Source: Periplaneta americana
Taxonomy: Eukaryota; Arthropoda; Insecta; Blattodea; Blattidae
Assembly: GCF_040183065.1 (NCBI RefSeq)
Contig: NC_091132.1
Span: 162,822,102-162,886,101, forward strand
Direction: 5' to 3'
DNA: 64,000 bases
Position numbers and translations under genes: made by a program. The notes beneath the pieces are model-generated. The model searched no databases. It was not told the DNA's origin and saw nothing but the letters and a program-made list of their open reading frames with translations. Shown here one piece after another: positions 10,811-22,070 of the stretch (its first letter is position 1; the number at the start of each line of letters is the position of its first letter).

Positions 10811-11257
10811 TACAGGCATACTTACTAACCATAATACGTTGTATCTGATATTATTATATGTTATATTAATTATAGAATATTGTACTCACCCTTATGACAG
10901 TAGCTGCTGGAAGTGCTGACCATTTTGAGCTATACAGAGTTAGAATCGCCGTAAAAGACCATTGTTCACATTCACGAGCTTCACTGCACCAATTTGTCTA
11001 ATTACGTCACGAATTTGTATTTCAGTTGTTCAATTGAGCGAAGATTACAGTATATGCATACACTTTGTTTTTTAGTGTTGCCAATAAATAAAAATCTAAC
11101 AGTGTTAGATCTGGGGAATGATCAGGCCAATAACCCCCTACTAATAATTCTCTGACCAAACATAGGGGTGAACTCTGTCATAGACGCATTGCCAGCATGA
11201 GCGGTCGCATTATCCTGTTGAAAATATCCCGTTAACCATTCATGATATGTCAGTTCT

Positions 11258-12366
11258 AATGAAACAAATTAATATAGATTTAAATAACACATTACTATAC
11301 AAGAGTGTATAGATTGTAGGATATGCTGATGATTTGGATATAATGGGAAGGTCACTGCAATCATTAGAAGTATATAACCAGCTAAAAATGACAGCTGTTA
11401 AGATTGGGCTTCAGATTAATACAGATAAGACTAAGCGAATGGTCGAAAGTAGAGATCGACCGGAAATACCGCCAATTTTGGGTGAATTTGAGATGGTGAA
11501 TGAATTTGAGTATTTAGGCATAATTCTTAATTCTAATATTGATAAATGGACAGAAGTACAATGGAGAATTTTACAAGCAAATAAGATGTATTTTGTGGTA
11601 CTGAAAATAATGAAATCTAATTGTGTACATAGAATAACAAAAGTGAAAATTTATAGAACTATTATTATAAACGTCCTATGTTATGGAAGTGAAGCCTCGG
11701 TCATGACAAAAAAAGATGGAAATGGCATTGGGAGCATTTGAACGGAAAATCCTCAGAAGGATTTTCGGACCAGTCCAACAGAATCCACAGTGGAAAATCA
11801 GGTACAACGCTCAATTATATAAATTGTACAATGATAATGATATAGTCACTTTTATCAAGCTTCGAAGACTGGAATGGACTGGTCACATACACAGGATGGA
11901 TGACCACAGGGTATATATGGTGTAAGACCTAAAGGTAGACCCATAAATAGATGGATTGATTCGGTAAACGATTTATTTATTTTATTGGGTTATTTTACGA
12001 CGCTGTATTAACATCTAGGTTATTTAGCGTATGAATGATATGAAGGTGATAATGCCGGTGAAATGAGTCCGGGGTCCAGCACCGAAAGTTACCCAGCATT
12101 TGCTCGTATTGGGTTGAGGGAATACCCAGGAAAAAACCTCAACCAGGTAACTTGCCCCGACCGGGATTCGAACCCGGGCCACCTGGTTTCACGGCCAGAC
12201 GCGCTGACCGTTACTCCACAGGTGTGGACTCGGTGAACGAGGATGCAAGGGTTTTGTTGGGGACAGCAGCTTGGAGGTGAGCGGCAAAGGATAGAGAAGA
12301 ATGGAGGAAAAGGATAGAGGAGGCCAAGGCTCGATTGTGGGCTGTGGTGCCACAGTAGAAGAAGAA
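11258..12366 (+). pseudogene. RTE-type LINE fragment inserted in a mariner, itself split by a SINE
   Basis: An exact 14-bp TSD, GATATGTCAGTTCT, at 11244-11257 and 12367-12380 bounds it. It encodes GYADDLDIMGRSLQS (catalytic YADD), IGLQINTDKTK, FEYLGIILNS, then FERKILRRIFGP and RRLEWTGHIHRMD. After the SINE it resumes KDREEWRKRIEEAKARLW. A frameshift lies near 11715. The tail is short AGAAGAAGAA. It is a different family from the LINE at 957 and 9657. Confidence 0.9.
11972..12226 (-). mobile_element. SINE family 1 copy inside the LINE
   Basis: TSDs GATTCGGTAAACGA (11958-11971) and GACTCGGTGAACGA (12227-12240), 14 bp with two mismatches. The minus strand starts CCACACCTGTGGAGTAACGG, has B-box GGGTTCGAATCCCGG and a body with GGGTAACTTTCGGTGCTGG, and ends GCGTCGTAAAATAACCC plus A-rich tail. 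Other copies: 33361-33620 (-), 43876-44135 (+), 57238-57453 (-) and a fragment near 21530-21640 (-). Confidence 0.92.
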
Positions 12367-13059
12367 GATATGTCAGTTCTTCACACAATGGTCTCAAAAT
12401 AAGGTGTATGCCCTTTCACTCTTTATTGTCTCTTCATAGAAGTAAGGTCCAACAATTCTGTGAGCATTGATGGCACATCACATTCCTATTTTTTCTCCAT
12501 GCTGTGGAACCTCGATCACATGTCGAGGTGTTTCTATTGCCCAGTGCCTGTTATTACGCGATGATACATGTCCATTAAGAAAAAACAATGCTTCATCAGA
12601 AAAAAAAAATCAACTCGGAATCTATTTCATCATCATGAACTTCTTTTATCATCCAGTTACAAAAATTAAGTTTTGAGTTAAAATCAAGGCGTTAAGTGAT
12701 GAACTACAGTTCTTATGAAGGGCTTTAAAATGTTTTATTGCTGGATGGACAGATGTTTTTGTAATTCCAGTCCTCTGTGTTACACATCTCCGAGACTTTT
12801 CAGGCGTACATTTCAAAGCTGCTCCAACTTCGTCAATTTTTTCTTCTGTAATCACACGATATTGTGGTTGTTTTTTTTTTGTCAATTACACAACCTGTTG
12901 GAATAAACTTTATCACTAATTTTGTTTTATTGCCCTCCTGGTTGGAACTGAGTGGCCTGGGAAACAATTTCTAAATTTTCCCCTTATTTTGCCACACAAT
13001 TCCTTTTTCGTATAAGTTTTTACACTGTACGTAAGGTCAAGTACAGAATATCTCACCAT

Positions 13060-14290
13060 TACGCTATTTTGAACACGACTCATCTCTACATATTTCAATC
13101 TCAGACTGACTAGTCATTGAAACATTACATGAAGTATTGAAAGCCGAGAGAGGGGGAGCTGGTCACCCATCAGTTACTCAGCCGCAGTTGCAGCCTAGCA
13201 GCCAATGAATAAACTGGTACTTATTGCTGGAACACTCTATATAAAATAACATCTAATACAGCAGACTCAGAAAATTCAAATTTCGAAATGGATTGATGGA
13301 TGGAAAATGAAATTTATCATTATGGAAGCTTGTAAAATATCAAGAAACTAGTTTCGTGAGAGATAAAGAAAATAATGGCAGATCAACATCCCTAGTAAAT
13401 GGTGTTAATGCTGATTTAATAACAGTAAGTCCAGAAAATTATTAAATATTCTGAAAGTGGAATACGGGGTGGACCATTTAAATTGATACTGTACTATATC
13501 TCCAAAACTAAGTATTGTAGAAATAAATGTCTTGAATAAAAGTTACTTGATATTATGGGGGAAAGTAAATGCCATTTGTCGTGTTTTATTTGCAGGACGT
13601 TGTGATGGTTATTTTAGGGTCAATTTAATTTTTTTAAATAGGAACCTACATTTTTTATGTTGTTTTCTCATTCCTCATAAAAAGCTAAACAACTTTTGTA
13701 TGAAGCACTTTGCAATTGTTCTTACACCAACGTAAATAACAACAAAAATTATGAATGGCATGTACGCAGAGTGCAATGAATGGTTGGACCCATTCGAAAC
13801 AATCCAGCATCACAGTAGGCGAGGAGGCAATGAGACATTGTGTCCGTTGTTTTGTTTACTTTCCACGGTAGGACGGTTTCCTTGTATCTGTCGTTAGTGT
13901 ACTTGCAGTCGCCTTCGAGTCACGTAACAGGCCCGAGAGGTGTTCATGTGTTTGATCTCTCCTGCCTTTTATCTACGTCCATACCACGTTCTGATTGCTT
14001 ACAGCGCGATATTTTCTTCTGGTGGCAAGACTTGGAAATAATTTGTTTTTTGTTTGTTTTTTTTTTTTTTGCATAATTTGCGAGCGAATTGCTTAATTAG
14101 CATATGTACGAGGTTTCACATTGCTATGATCATTACAGTCCGTGCTGTGCCACACTGAACACCGTCAGTTTAATTATAACCACCTGGTACTATGAATCAA
14201 ATTGCAAGGGGAGAATAGATGAGCTGCTGAACAATGTGGTGTATTTTCGTAAATTTGTAACAAAATAAACTCAACTCAGTTATAAACAAA
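13060..14290. other. No gene seen; possible transposon remnant
   Basis: In gene A intron 2. Around 13463 the sequence ACGGGGTGGACCATTTAAAT resembles the end of a mariner-type element, but no partner end or coding was found. Confidence 0.35.
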
Positions 14291-14293
14291 GCT

Positions 14294-14294
<1 letters not shown>

Positions 14295-14351
<57 letters not shown>

Positions 14352-14374
14352 TATTATTATCATCATCATGATCA
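14295..14374. repeat. (ATT)n microsatellite in gene A intron 2
   Basis: Long trinucleotide tract. Flanking sequence resembles that around the tracts at 36003-36150 and 38727-38790 in intron 2 of gene B, so it predates the gene duplication. Confidence 0.9.
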
Positions 14375-14760
14375 TCCTATAACCTTACTTCTTAACATAG
14401 AGACTTTCCAAATCTATTGTGGGTTTTGGATAAACTTACATATCAGTTCGAACCAATCGTGAAATGTCTATGATAGTAATTTGTGGACCAGTACAAGAAA
14501 GAAAAAATTTTGAAAAGTTAAAATAAAATTATGTCCCTATACACAAGAACTTTCTCCACCCATTCGAGATAATATTCTTTTAACTACTGAAAATATATAT
14601 TTGCGAATCATTACTCTATTTCAAATGTAAAAATGAAAGCTGTCCAAGTTTAGGAAATACTACAAACAAGAAAACATTTAATATTGCACACTGCTAATGG
14701 TTTTGACTTAATTAAAAATACACTATCTGTATATCTGTGTACAGATAGCGAAAAACTTAC

Positions 14761-14898
14761 ATCAACTTCAGATTTCACAACTGAAAAGCTAATAGGCACT
14801 GGAGTGTCTTCAACTTTTATCTCTGATTTGATTTCATAACTATGGTCCATGCATTCTGTCTTCATGCCCGTCACTTCCAGTTGTGATAAATTCCCTTC
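14761..14898 (-). CDS. Gene A exon 2: N-terminal region rich in SUMO-type motifs
   Basis: 138-bp exon between acceptor TTCTATAG and donor GAT|GTAAGT, 46 codons, phase 0 at both ends. It begins EGNLSQLEVTGMKTECMDHS and ends VVKSEVD. It contains three psi-K-x-E patterns (IKSE, IKVE, VKSE), the usual SUMO acceptor consensus. It is collinear with gene B exon 2 (same length). An internal ATG exists, but the flanking splice sites and the paralog show this is an internal exon. Confidence 0.85.
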
Positions 14899-15334
14899 CT
14901 ATAGAACATAAAGAAATCATGAATGATTTTAATTAGTTGTTTTAAAATTTACTTCATTTGTAAGCCCTCAATCTCGTTCTACATGGCCGTTATTGGTTAA
15001 CTCTCTCAACACAGGCAACTAATTAGATAAGAAAATTGAAGGTAAAAAAGAGAACAAAATATTAGGGACAGAGGCAATGACTGATAATGGGTCAAGTGTT
15101 GCCTGAGAAAATAATATACTGTACATACTACTGTGATGTGTAAAAGAAAGTGATTTAATTTCTACACCAAGTGTACAATTGTCTTTTCGAGTATGATATT
15201 TTATTAATCATTACTCAGAACAATAACAAATACAAAGTGGAAGGTAACTTTTTACAATCCTTCACACACATAACAGATCATGGCATTTGGGAACATTTTG
15301 TCAAATAATATTTTTTTCAAACGACAATAGTTTT

Positions 15335-15745
15335 TTCCATGTTGAATCTTTCGTACACTACTTTTAACACTTGAATATAAATAAGTGACTAAATGGCGAT
15401 CTTACTCGTGTTAATTGTGTAAGCATGTGCGGCTTACAGTTGTTTCGGTGCTTCTTCACACCATCCTCAGAGCCTACTAGATCTTGGCATCATCTCGAAC
15501 TTCGCTGCCTGTTATGTGGGTGCGTTCGATTCTTGAAGTGTTGAAATGTGGTGTCAAATAGTGTGTGTGTTCTGAAATTGATCTCTGTGTTGAGAATTTG
15601 ATCAGGGTGTGTTTTAGTGTGTCTGTATATTTCATATTATACTAGTGTGTTGAGCTTTGGTTTTTGGGTTGTATGTGTAGGATTTCCATGTCTGTATTTA
15701 TGTTATTGTATGTGTGGTTAGCATTAGCTATGTGTTCGGCATATG
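15335..15745 (-). pseudogene. Penelope-like retroelement fragment (GIY-YIG side)
   Basis: Minus-strand peptide YAEHIANANHTYNNINTDME followed by ILHIQPKNQ resembles the C-terminal endonuclease region of Penelope-like elements (HxxxxxH.....ILH pattern). Copy C of the host repeat lacks this stretch, which supports insertion. Assignment by family resemblance only. Confidence 0.5.
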
Positions 15746-15970
15746 TATAGTTTTTTGTAATATTTCGAAGAAACGAATGTTGCAACGTTGTAGACAATAG
15801 CAGTGTTTACTTCCCGAGATCATTGCATCACAGCATATTGAATGCCGTTTCAATCATCTACTTGGCAGGGGTTTTGAGAGAATGTACACACATATCGTTT
15901 TGTAAACAAAAACATCTGTTGAGAATGCTGTAAAATCAAAATTTATGTAATCGTATCATGTTAATTACGT

Positions 15971-16105
15971 GAACTATGTTATTCGTTATCTATTGTATCG
16001 TTATCGAACTACGTTATTCGTTATCTATCGTATCGTTATTGAGCTATGTTATTCGTTATCTATTGTATCGTTATCGAACTATGTTATTCGTTATTGTATC
16101 GTTTC
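15971..16105. repeat. 35-bp tandem repeat, ~3.9 units
   Basis: Units start at 15971, 16006, 16041 and 16076 (GAACTATGTTATTCGTTATC...). The paralogous copies of the host repeat near 31757 and 60710 hold a single unit, so this is a local expansion. Confidence 0.9.
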
Positions 16106-16627
16106 AGCACTAAATTTAGTACGAACACACACATTACATTTTAAGGCAATTTCATCAATAATACAGTAGAATGAAGAATTATGTATAAAAGAAAATGAAT
16201 CCTTTAAATACAGTATTATTTTACACTGAGGATCACACAGTTGATGTCACTCCAACTCAATTACAATACAATGTTTGAAAGAAATAAACAACTTTGAAAT
16301 TAAATGAAAATGATACACATTAATGTGAGGTACATTGTTAAATTTTGGGTGAAACGAGCGTTGAGGGACTTTCGCAGACTTCTATTGCATTCAAATAAAT
16401 ATAAAATACGATAATTTGGTCCAGGGAGCATCCGTTTTTGGTGCAAACATAATTCGTTTGGCGTGTTTCTTAACTGAAATTAATCTAAGTGGGCCGGTGT
16501 CTATTCCATTATTGGCGGAAGTCCCTCAATGCTCGTTTAACCAAATTTTGTACACCATTCTCTACAGTGTCTTCTAAAGGTACTGTTCAAAGTTTCCACC
16601 AGTTGCGTGTCTGCAACTTCACACTCC

Positions 16628-17315
16628 TTGTGGCATTATTACTTGGGGATCTTCACCAAAAGTGACTCAAGTCCTCAAATTGCAGAAAAGAATACTCAAA
16701 ATCATTAAAAAAGTTCCTATTCGGACTGAAAGTATAAAAATTTTCAGAGAACTAAAAATCTTACCTGTACCTTGCACATATATTTTAGAAACAGTGTGCT
16801 TTATTCATCAAAACATAGATTCCTTTAAAACAAATTCAACCTATCATGAGTATAACACCAGAACATCTCAAAACATACATCTGAATTACCACAGGCTTAC
16901 CAGAAGTCTTAACAGCATATCACATAGAGGCAGCAATTTATATAATAAACTTCCACAGAAAATCAAAGAACGTAACATAAGAAAATTAAAAAAAGAGGTA
17001 AAGAACATTTTATTAACACATATGCCATTTTGCACAAATGAAAATCTAAATTTAAAATTTTAGAATTTAACGTTTCTTGATACTGCCCTTGACCATTTAT
17101 GTTTCAGGTAACTCAGAGTTGAAGAAAAGACAGGGAAAAGCAAAAAGAGAAGATACTAGATAGAACAGTGGAGACTGAAGATCAAGCTTGCATGTCACTT
17201 AATATTAAACTGTTAAATTTATTTAGAATTAGGTCTATTTTTGTATTATATTGTATGTTATGTCATTTTCTTGTAATTCTATTTGGCTAATAAAGATCTA
17301 ATCTAATCTAATCTC
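16628..17315 (+). pseudogene. LINE 3' end with (TCTAA)n tail
   Basis: Encodes PCGIITWGSSPKVTQVLKLQ, KRILKIIKK, YNTRTSQNIHLNYHRL and NLYNKLPQKIKE, the C-terminal reverse transcriptase region of a Jockey/CR1-type LINE. It ends in AATAAAGATCTAATCTAATC. It interrupts the R1 repeat within CACACTCCT|GATCC, judged by copy C at 61076-61086. A CTCCT repeat at both junctions may be a short TSD. Confidence 0.75.
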
Positions 17316-17915
17316 CTGATCCTGTTATCTGTCACGGTATAAGTGAGCAGCTGCAGCGGCATTGTGACCAGTTTTGCCATAAATTAATAATATGTCCAGA
17401 TACTCACGATTAGAAAACAATGACATCTCGTCGTGTTTCAACTGCTTCGAACTGTACGTACCGTGCAACTAATGACGAAGTGAATGTAAGCGTATCGTCC
17501 GCTCCGTACAGCTAGCTCGGCCACATGGTTCGCGTACGTAAGAAACAGTGTTGCCAACGTGTCACAGTCCTGTTCCCATGCAATATGTATACGACTATTA
17601 ACGCGATTTGTTCGAAATCTGTGTTATTTTCCATTCAAATACTACTGTAACATGGCCATACATAGCTTACCCTTTTATCCTACATGAGATAAAAATCCAA
17701 TTTTGAGCAGTTTCATGAAAAACTTAATCATAATTTCAAGTTACAAGAGGCCATTTTCTTCGAAAATCGTCCTTCTGGAAACAAAATATTATTAGACCTT
17801 TTTGTTTGTCATAATTCGAGATATCGTATACCAGAAAGATTGTAAAAGGTTACCTTCCACACTGTACTTTTAGACAAACAAATAAAAAGAATAGCAGGAA
17901 GACTTTTCACTTTAC

Positions 17916-18016
17916 CTCTGATGAAGCTTTATCGTCTCCTATTTCGTATTTGGTATCATGTGCTTGCAAGTCCAATGGATCAAACTCAGGTTCCATCTTG
18001 ATTAAATCCATCACAG
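17916..18016 (-). CDS. Gene A start exon of a C2H2 zinc-finger protein
   Basis: 101-bp exon: acceptor TTCTTTCAG, five untranslated bases CTGTG, then ATG at 18011. Coding starts MDLIKMEPEFDPLDLQAHDT and ends KASSE at donor GAG|GTAAAG. IKME is a SUMO-type motif. Gene B has an exon of identical length and layout (41808-41708). An acceptor before the ATG means an untranslated exon lies further right. Confidence 0.85.
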
Positions 18017-18639
18017 CTGAAAGAAGAGGTTATGTAACTGACAGTGATTTATAGAAACAGAGATGTTGAGAAGCTTTATTACAATTTGCTACTATCTAAT
18101 TCACATGACACTTCCTTGTACTTATCTACTGTCACAATAGCCCTGCCAAGATCCTGGAATTCGTTATCTGCCAGTATCAGCCACTACCCAAATAAAATTA
18201 AATTCATACGCATACCTCCTAGGTACTTGGTCAGTAACTGAGACTTGTCCAGACCTGGCTTCTTGTTAATATTAGTCTATTGGCCGGTTTGTCCAAGTAT
18301 TGTTAGAACACTTAACGACAGTTAAACCTTCAACAGTTTGTTAAATACAGTTTTTCCATTTGTTCAACACCAGTTTCGCTTAACAGATTCTTAACCGTTT
18401 GTTAACTTTAAATTTAGGATTTCAGGCCGTTAATTCATTTAACAAATAGTTAAACATGGCGGATTACACCACAGCTGTTCAGACAAAAGTTGTGAAAATA
18501 ATATGTTATGTTTCTATTTGAGGAATGTTTAGAGTAAGGGCTGGTTTCACCAAGCTTCAGTAAATCAGTCCAAATGAAACATTAACTAGTACTGAACATT
18601 AAAATATTTACACGAGTACGTTTATATGTGCGCTGTCTT

Positions 18640-18770
18640 CGTAGACTTCAAGCTGAGCAGTTATATGTGCCTCGTCACGGTGGCTACGTCATATCTCTCC
18701 GATGGAGCGAGTTGGCTTGCCATCCCTGGGGCCCGTGTTCGATTCTTGGCGATAACTTTTTTTTTATTAA
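18640..18770 (+). mobile_element. tRNA-like SINE remnant
   Basis: GATGGAGCGAGTTGGCTTGC with a later B-box-like GTGTTCGATTCTTGGC, then a T-rich end. Head only, low similarity to the other SINEs in the window. Confidence 0.4.
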
Positions 18771-18957
18771 CGTAACTAATTTTTATACATGTTACCTTTC
18801 TTCATTTTTTTAATTTTTTGTAGTGGAACGAATTATTTCGTAACTCTGGCTCCACTAGGAGAATTTAAAAAACTCTTGGGAGATCAATTTTCTTCCCGAA
18901 ATAATACAAAGATAAACAAACAAATTAAAGACAAATAAAAGAAATACACATGTGGAT

Positions 18958-19215
18958 CTAATACATTGTCCACATGCCACCGGCGTCTATCACTGCCTGG
19001 CAATTTCGGGGCATTGAGTCCACCAGATCGCGGAAATAGTTCTGGTCCTTAGCGAAATCTTCCCAGGTAGCCAGAACTTGATCCCAGAACTGATCTGGAT
19101 TTTGAGGTGGGATGTCTCGATATTTGTCAATCCTCCTATTTTTCATGCTTTTCCGTGAACCGTCTTTGAACGTTTATGGCGGTGTGTGAAGGGTGATTAT
19201 CCTGCTAGAAAATTA
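18958..19215 (-). pseudogene. Tc1-like transposase C-terminus relic
   Basis: Minus strand reads QDNHPSHT (second catalytic Asp region) with frame breaks, then NPDQFWDQVLATWEDF and LVDSMPRNCQAVIDAGG, the conserved C-terminus of Tc1 transposases, ending at a stop at 18958. Confidence 0.65.
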
Positions 19216-19914
19216 AATTTCCATCGGAAAGAAAACGATTATAAATTCCAAGAATCCAGTTCTTTCGCTTCTGTTTTAAAGCCAGTGCAAACATATCTTA
19301 TTGCTAGCTATAATATAATTCTAATAAATGAAAGTTAATATACCAATTAAGTTTTCTTATGTTTGATTGCACATTATGTATTAATTTACTAACATTTCTT
19401 AGGTACTGGTATGTAGTTATAATAATCACTTTCATGTCTTAAAATAAAACTCAGTTGTATGTTACCTAGTTGACTAGTTTCAGCTTTGTCTCCGCCGTTT
19501 TTATGATATTCTAACCTATGATCAGTTTCTTCTAAAATGTTGAGTACCGGTACCACGATCTTCGTGACGCGGTATCTTTAGTGAATTTTTGTGTCATTCA
19601 AATTTTCAAAATGATCGCTTTTTAAATGGTTAACATTATCTCCATTTGACTCTTAATTTTCGAGCAGTTCATATATAACAATTCTGTGTCGAAACGTTCC
19701 CCCATTTTATATTGCAACTAATGAATAATTAAAAATTTAAAGATGGAAATTTCTATCACTAAATTTTATGATAGTTTTACTGGTTCGTTAAGTTAAAGAT
19801 GCTTGGTGAGATATAAAAATGATTTAATGAACCAGTAAATAAATTAATGAATCATTAAAACCTTAATGAAGTTTTGTGAAACCGGCCATAAGACTGATAA
19901 TATATAATTTAAAA

Positions 19915-20500
19915 GATATTTTGGAATATCAATATAGGGAAGATAATCTTTATGAGTCAACAGATTATCATACTGACGCTTATTTCGATGCTGAGCTATT
20001 ATCCATTTAATATTGAGAAAATGTGCGATCTCAACGTGGCAAGAAATTGAAGTCAGATTTGAATATCCTACAAACAGAAATACGCCACTTGTTCCAATTC
20101 ACCAGCTACTATTAGCTCTAGATTCTATGTTACTGGCTCTTCAACTATAGCCGATGTCAATTGTACTTCAAAATACGCAGTGAGTAAATAATAAAATGTT
20201 TCAGCAGCAATTGCTTCTTTAGGACGAAATTACATATAATTTATACATGGACCTGAATTAGAGAATGTTATATGATACGGAATTCTCCTCGGGGTTTTGT
20301 GTACAGTTGACTACACACACATTCGTGTATTTATTATCACCTGGTAGTCATGATGCTGAGATTTTTCTAAACAGAAATTCATTTAGCATTATAAAATATA
20401 ACCATACTTATAATAATTATTATTATTCAATAGAGTCAATGCAACTTTCATTTATCAACTCTCTGTACTGTATGAATCATGGCTAATGTAACGGGTTATG
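19915..20500 (+). pseudogene. PIF/Harbinger transposase relic
   Basis: EYPTNRNTPLVPIHQLLLAL followed in another frame by RFYVTGSSTIADV matches the N-terminal half of Harbinger DDE transposases. LLSPGSHDAEIFLNRNSF (near 20335-20385) matches their WPGSxHDxxIF catalytic block. Frameshifts and stops throughout. Confidence 0.65.
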
Positions 20501-20959
20501 ATTTTACACATGTTTCATGACTTACTCTACAGTACAGAATTTAAATAATAATATCAGCCAATAAGAAGTTGGCAAAATCATTACCAACTGCTGTTGAGTA
20601 GTTACAAAAGTATTAAGGACAGTTAAAGTTAAGTATTGGTTATTTTAAACAAAATTAGGATAAACTCCAGAACACGGACTACACCCTTTCCCTCTCACTT
20701 CAAAATTCCAACGTTGTGCACAGAAAATAAATTATTGGCACTGAAAAGTGCCTTTTGGTAAATACAATGATGCGCATTCGACAAACGCAGACAAAACTGC
20801 TCTTTTTAGTATTTTAAGACATAATTTGGTAGGTTCAGTCCGTGTTCAAAATTATGTTGAAAAAATGGAAAACATCTTAACAAAACGTTAAAAATAAACC
20901 AGCTGTTAATTTAACATTTGTTAAGCCAAATTAAACATTACTTGGAAAAACTGGCCATT

Positions 20960-21902
20960 AAGCTAGCACAAAATATGTCAATACCCAGTAACTTCACTCA
21001 TATATAAAATATAATTATTCTATGTTTAAATTGGCTATCAACAATCGAAGTAAATGTGGCAAAGGTAAGGGCCTGAAATATTAGCTACAATATTTAAAAA
21101 ATGGGTAACACAGATACCAACAATGTGAATGTTCCAAGTTAACGTCTTATTCTACATTGGACTCACATTTTATTTCCAAAGCATCATCAGATTTCATAAC
21201 CCCCAATTGTTAATGAAGTATCCATGTTTGTTTAGTATACAAGTCAACAATCAAGCAAGCATTTTCGTATACTAGCTAATATAAACTTGATTGCTATGCA
21301 CTATGTAGCTTTGGATCATAACTTCTGATGTCACATCCGGCTATTTAGTCAACAATCTAGTTCACTTCAGCTGAAAATGTAGCTTTGAGACACGGTCTTA
21401 GTAATAACATAGGAAATTTCCCTGCAAAATCTATCAAAATCTACAGTAGACGTAAACCTGATTGGCGAGTTGGTATAGCGCTGGCCTTCTATGCCCAAGG
21501 TTCTATGTTCTATGTTCTGGAGTTTGTCCTATTTTACGACGCTGTATCAACATCTAGGTTATTTAGCGTCTGAATGAAAATATGAAGGTGATAATGCCGG
21601 TGAGATGAGTCCGGGGTCCAGCACCGAAAGTTACCCAGCAGATGTTGTTTAGATAACTATCCGAAGACAGGTTGGAATCTAATAAATGACACTAATAAGG
21701 CAACATTCATGAGACAAATAAGCAAGGTGATATTGGGGTGCGGAGGCCTGTTCTCCCTCACCCCTCTTTAATATTCAGTTCGGAAAACTAAAAAGTGCCA
21801 CCAAAGAGCGGTAATAGTAAAAGAAAACACAGAATGATGGTTATATTCTAGTCTGAAGTTCATTTTGATGTATATAAATTACAGATAAAAAGTGCAACTT
21901 AC
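20960..21902. other. Repeat fragments, no gene
   Basis: 21060-21385 is a diverged copy of 31270-31575 (GATTTCATAACCCC, TCAAGCAAGCATTTTCGT). 21455-21500 is the head of SINE family 2 (GGCGAGTTGGTATAGCGC). 21530-21640 is the tail half of SINE family 1 in reverse orientation. Nothing else recognised. Confidence 0.6.
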
Positions 21903-22070
21903 CTCTTCTACAACTGCAAAGTTACGAAACAAATATGTACGGGTAACCACGTATGTGCATATACACCATAAGTGAAACCTTTTCTTTTTGCTTCCGCCTG
22001 GACTCAAAAAAAACGAAAGAGATCCACGCTGCCGTGAATGTGACGACAGTATTTCCTTGCGTTTACTGAA
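21903..22070 (-). other. Candidate 5' untranslated exon of gene A
   Basis: A donor GTAGAAGAG|GTAAGT occurs at 21903 on the gene strand, upstream of the start exon, which is preceded by an acceptor. A similar TTGCAATTATAATAAAAGAG|GTAAGT occurs at 48037 upstream of gene B. The right boundary is a guess; no transcript evidence. Confidence 0.3.

Larger units (their letters stand above)
10895..13059 (-). pseudogene. Mariner/IS630-type transposase, split by a LINE
   Basis: Starts MVRYSVLDLTYSVKTYTKKE at 13059 (DUF4817-type N-terminus), then a helix-turn-helix region EEKIDEVGAALKCTPEKSRR. Catalytic landmarks: FFSDEALFFLNGHV (first D, about 12590), GYFQQDNATAHAG (second D, about 11215) and HSPDLTLLDFYLLATLKNKV (third D, about 11090). 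Frameshifts occur at several points. The LINE 11258-12366 interrupts it between ELTY and HEWLTGYFQQD, and the frame rejoins if the LINE and one TSD copy are removed. Family relative of the element at 62736-64000. Clear TIRs were not found. Confidence 0.85.
15241..17856. mobile_element. TIR repeat family R1, copy in gene A intron 1
   Basis: Starts AAGGTAACTTTTTACAATCC and ends with the inverse of AAGGTAACCTTTTACAATC. A second copy with the same ends is at 59724-62367, and a partial copy at about 31560-32530. No TSD is evident. Insertions differ between copies: here a Penelope-like piece (15335-15745), a 35-bp tandem expansion and a LINE (16628-17315). No transposase recognised, so probably non-autonomous. 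Confidence 0.65.
18538..19888. mobile_element. Second Harbinger-type element nested in the first
   Basis: TIRs GGGCTGGTTTCACCAAG and inverted TGGCCGGTTTCACAAAA, flanked by TAA at 18535-18537 and 19889-19891. A TWA target duplication is the PIF/Harbinger hallmark. The TIRs resemble those of the enclosing element. It contains a tRNA-like SINE piece (about 18640-18770) and a Tc1 transposase relic. Confidence 0.65.
18280..20958 (+). mobile_element. PIF/Harbinger-type element (outer), decayed
   Basis: Imperfect TIRs: left TTGGCCGGTTTGTCCAAGTA and right, inverted, ATGGCCAGTTTTTCCAAGTA. The interior right half encodes Harbinger-type transposase pieces (19915-20500). It is interrupted by a related TIR element at 18538-19888. 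The TSD is not clean. Confidence 0.6.

Noticed and set aside
12089-12397. 102-codon minus frame
   Set aside because: It runs across the SINE, LINE and mariner junctions.
15971-16105. CRISPR-like array
   Set aside because: The 35-bp units are contiguous without spacers and the context is a eukaryotic transposon.
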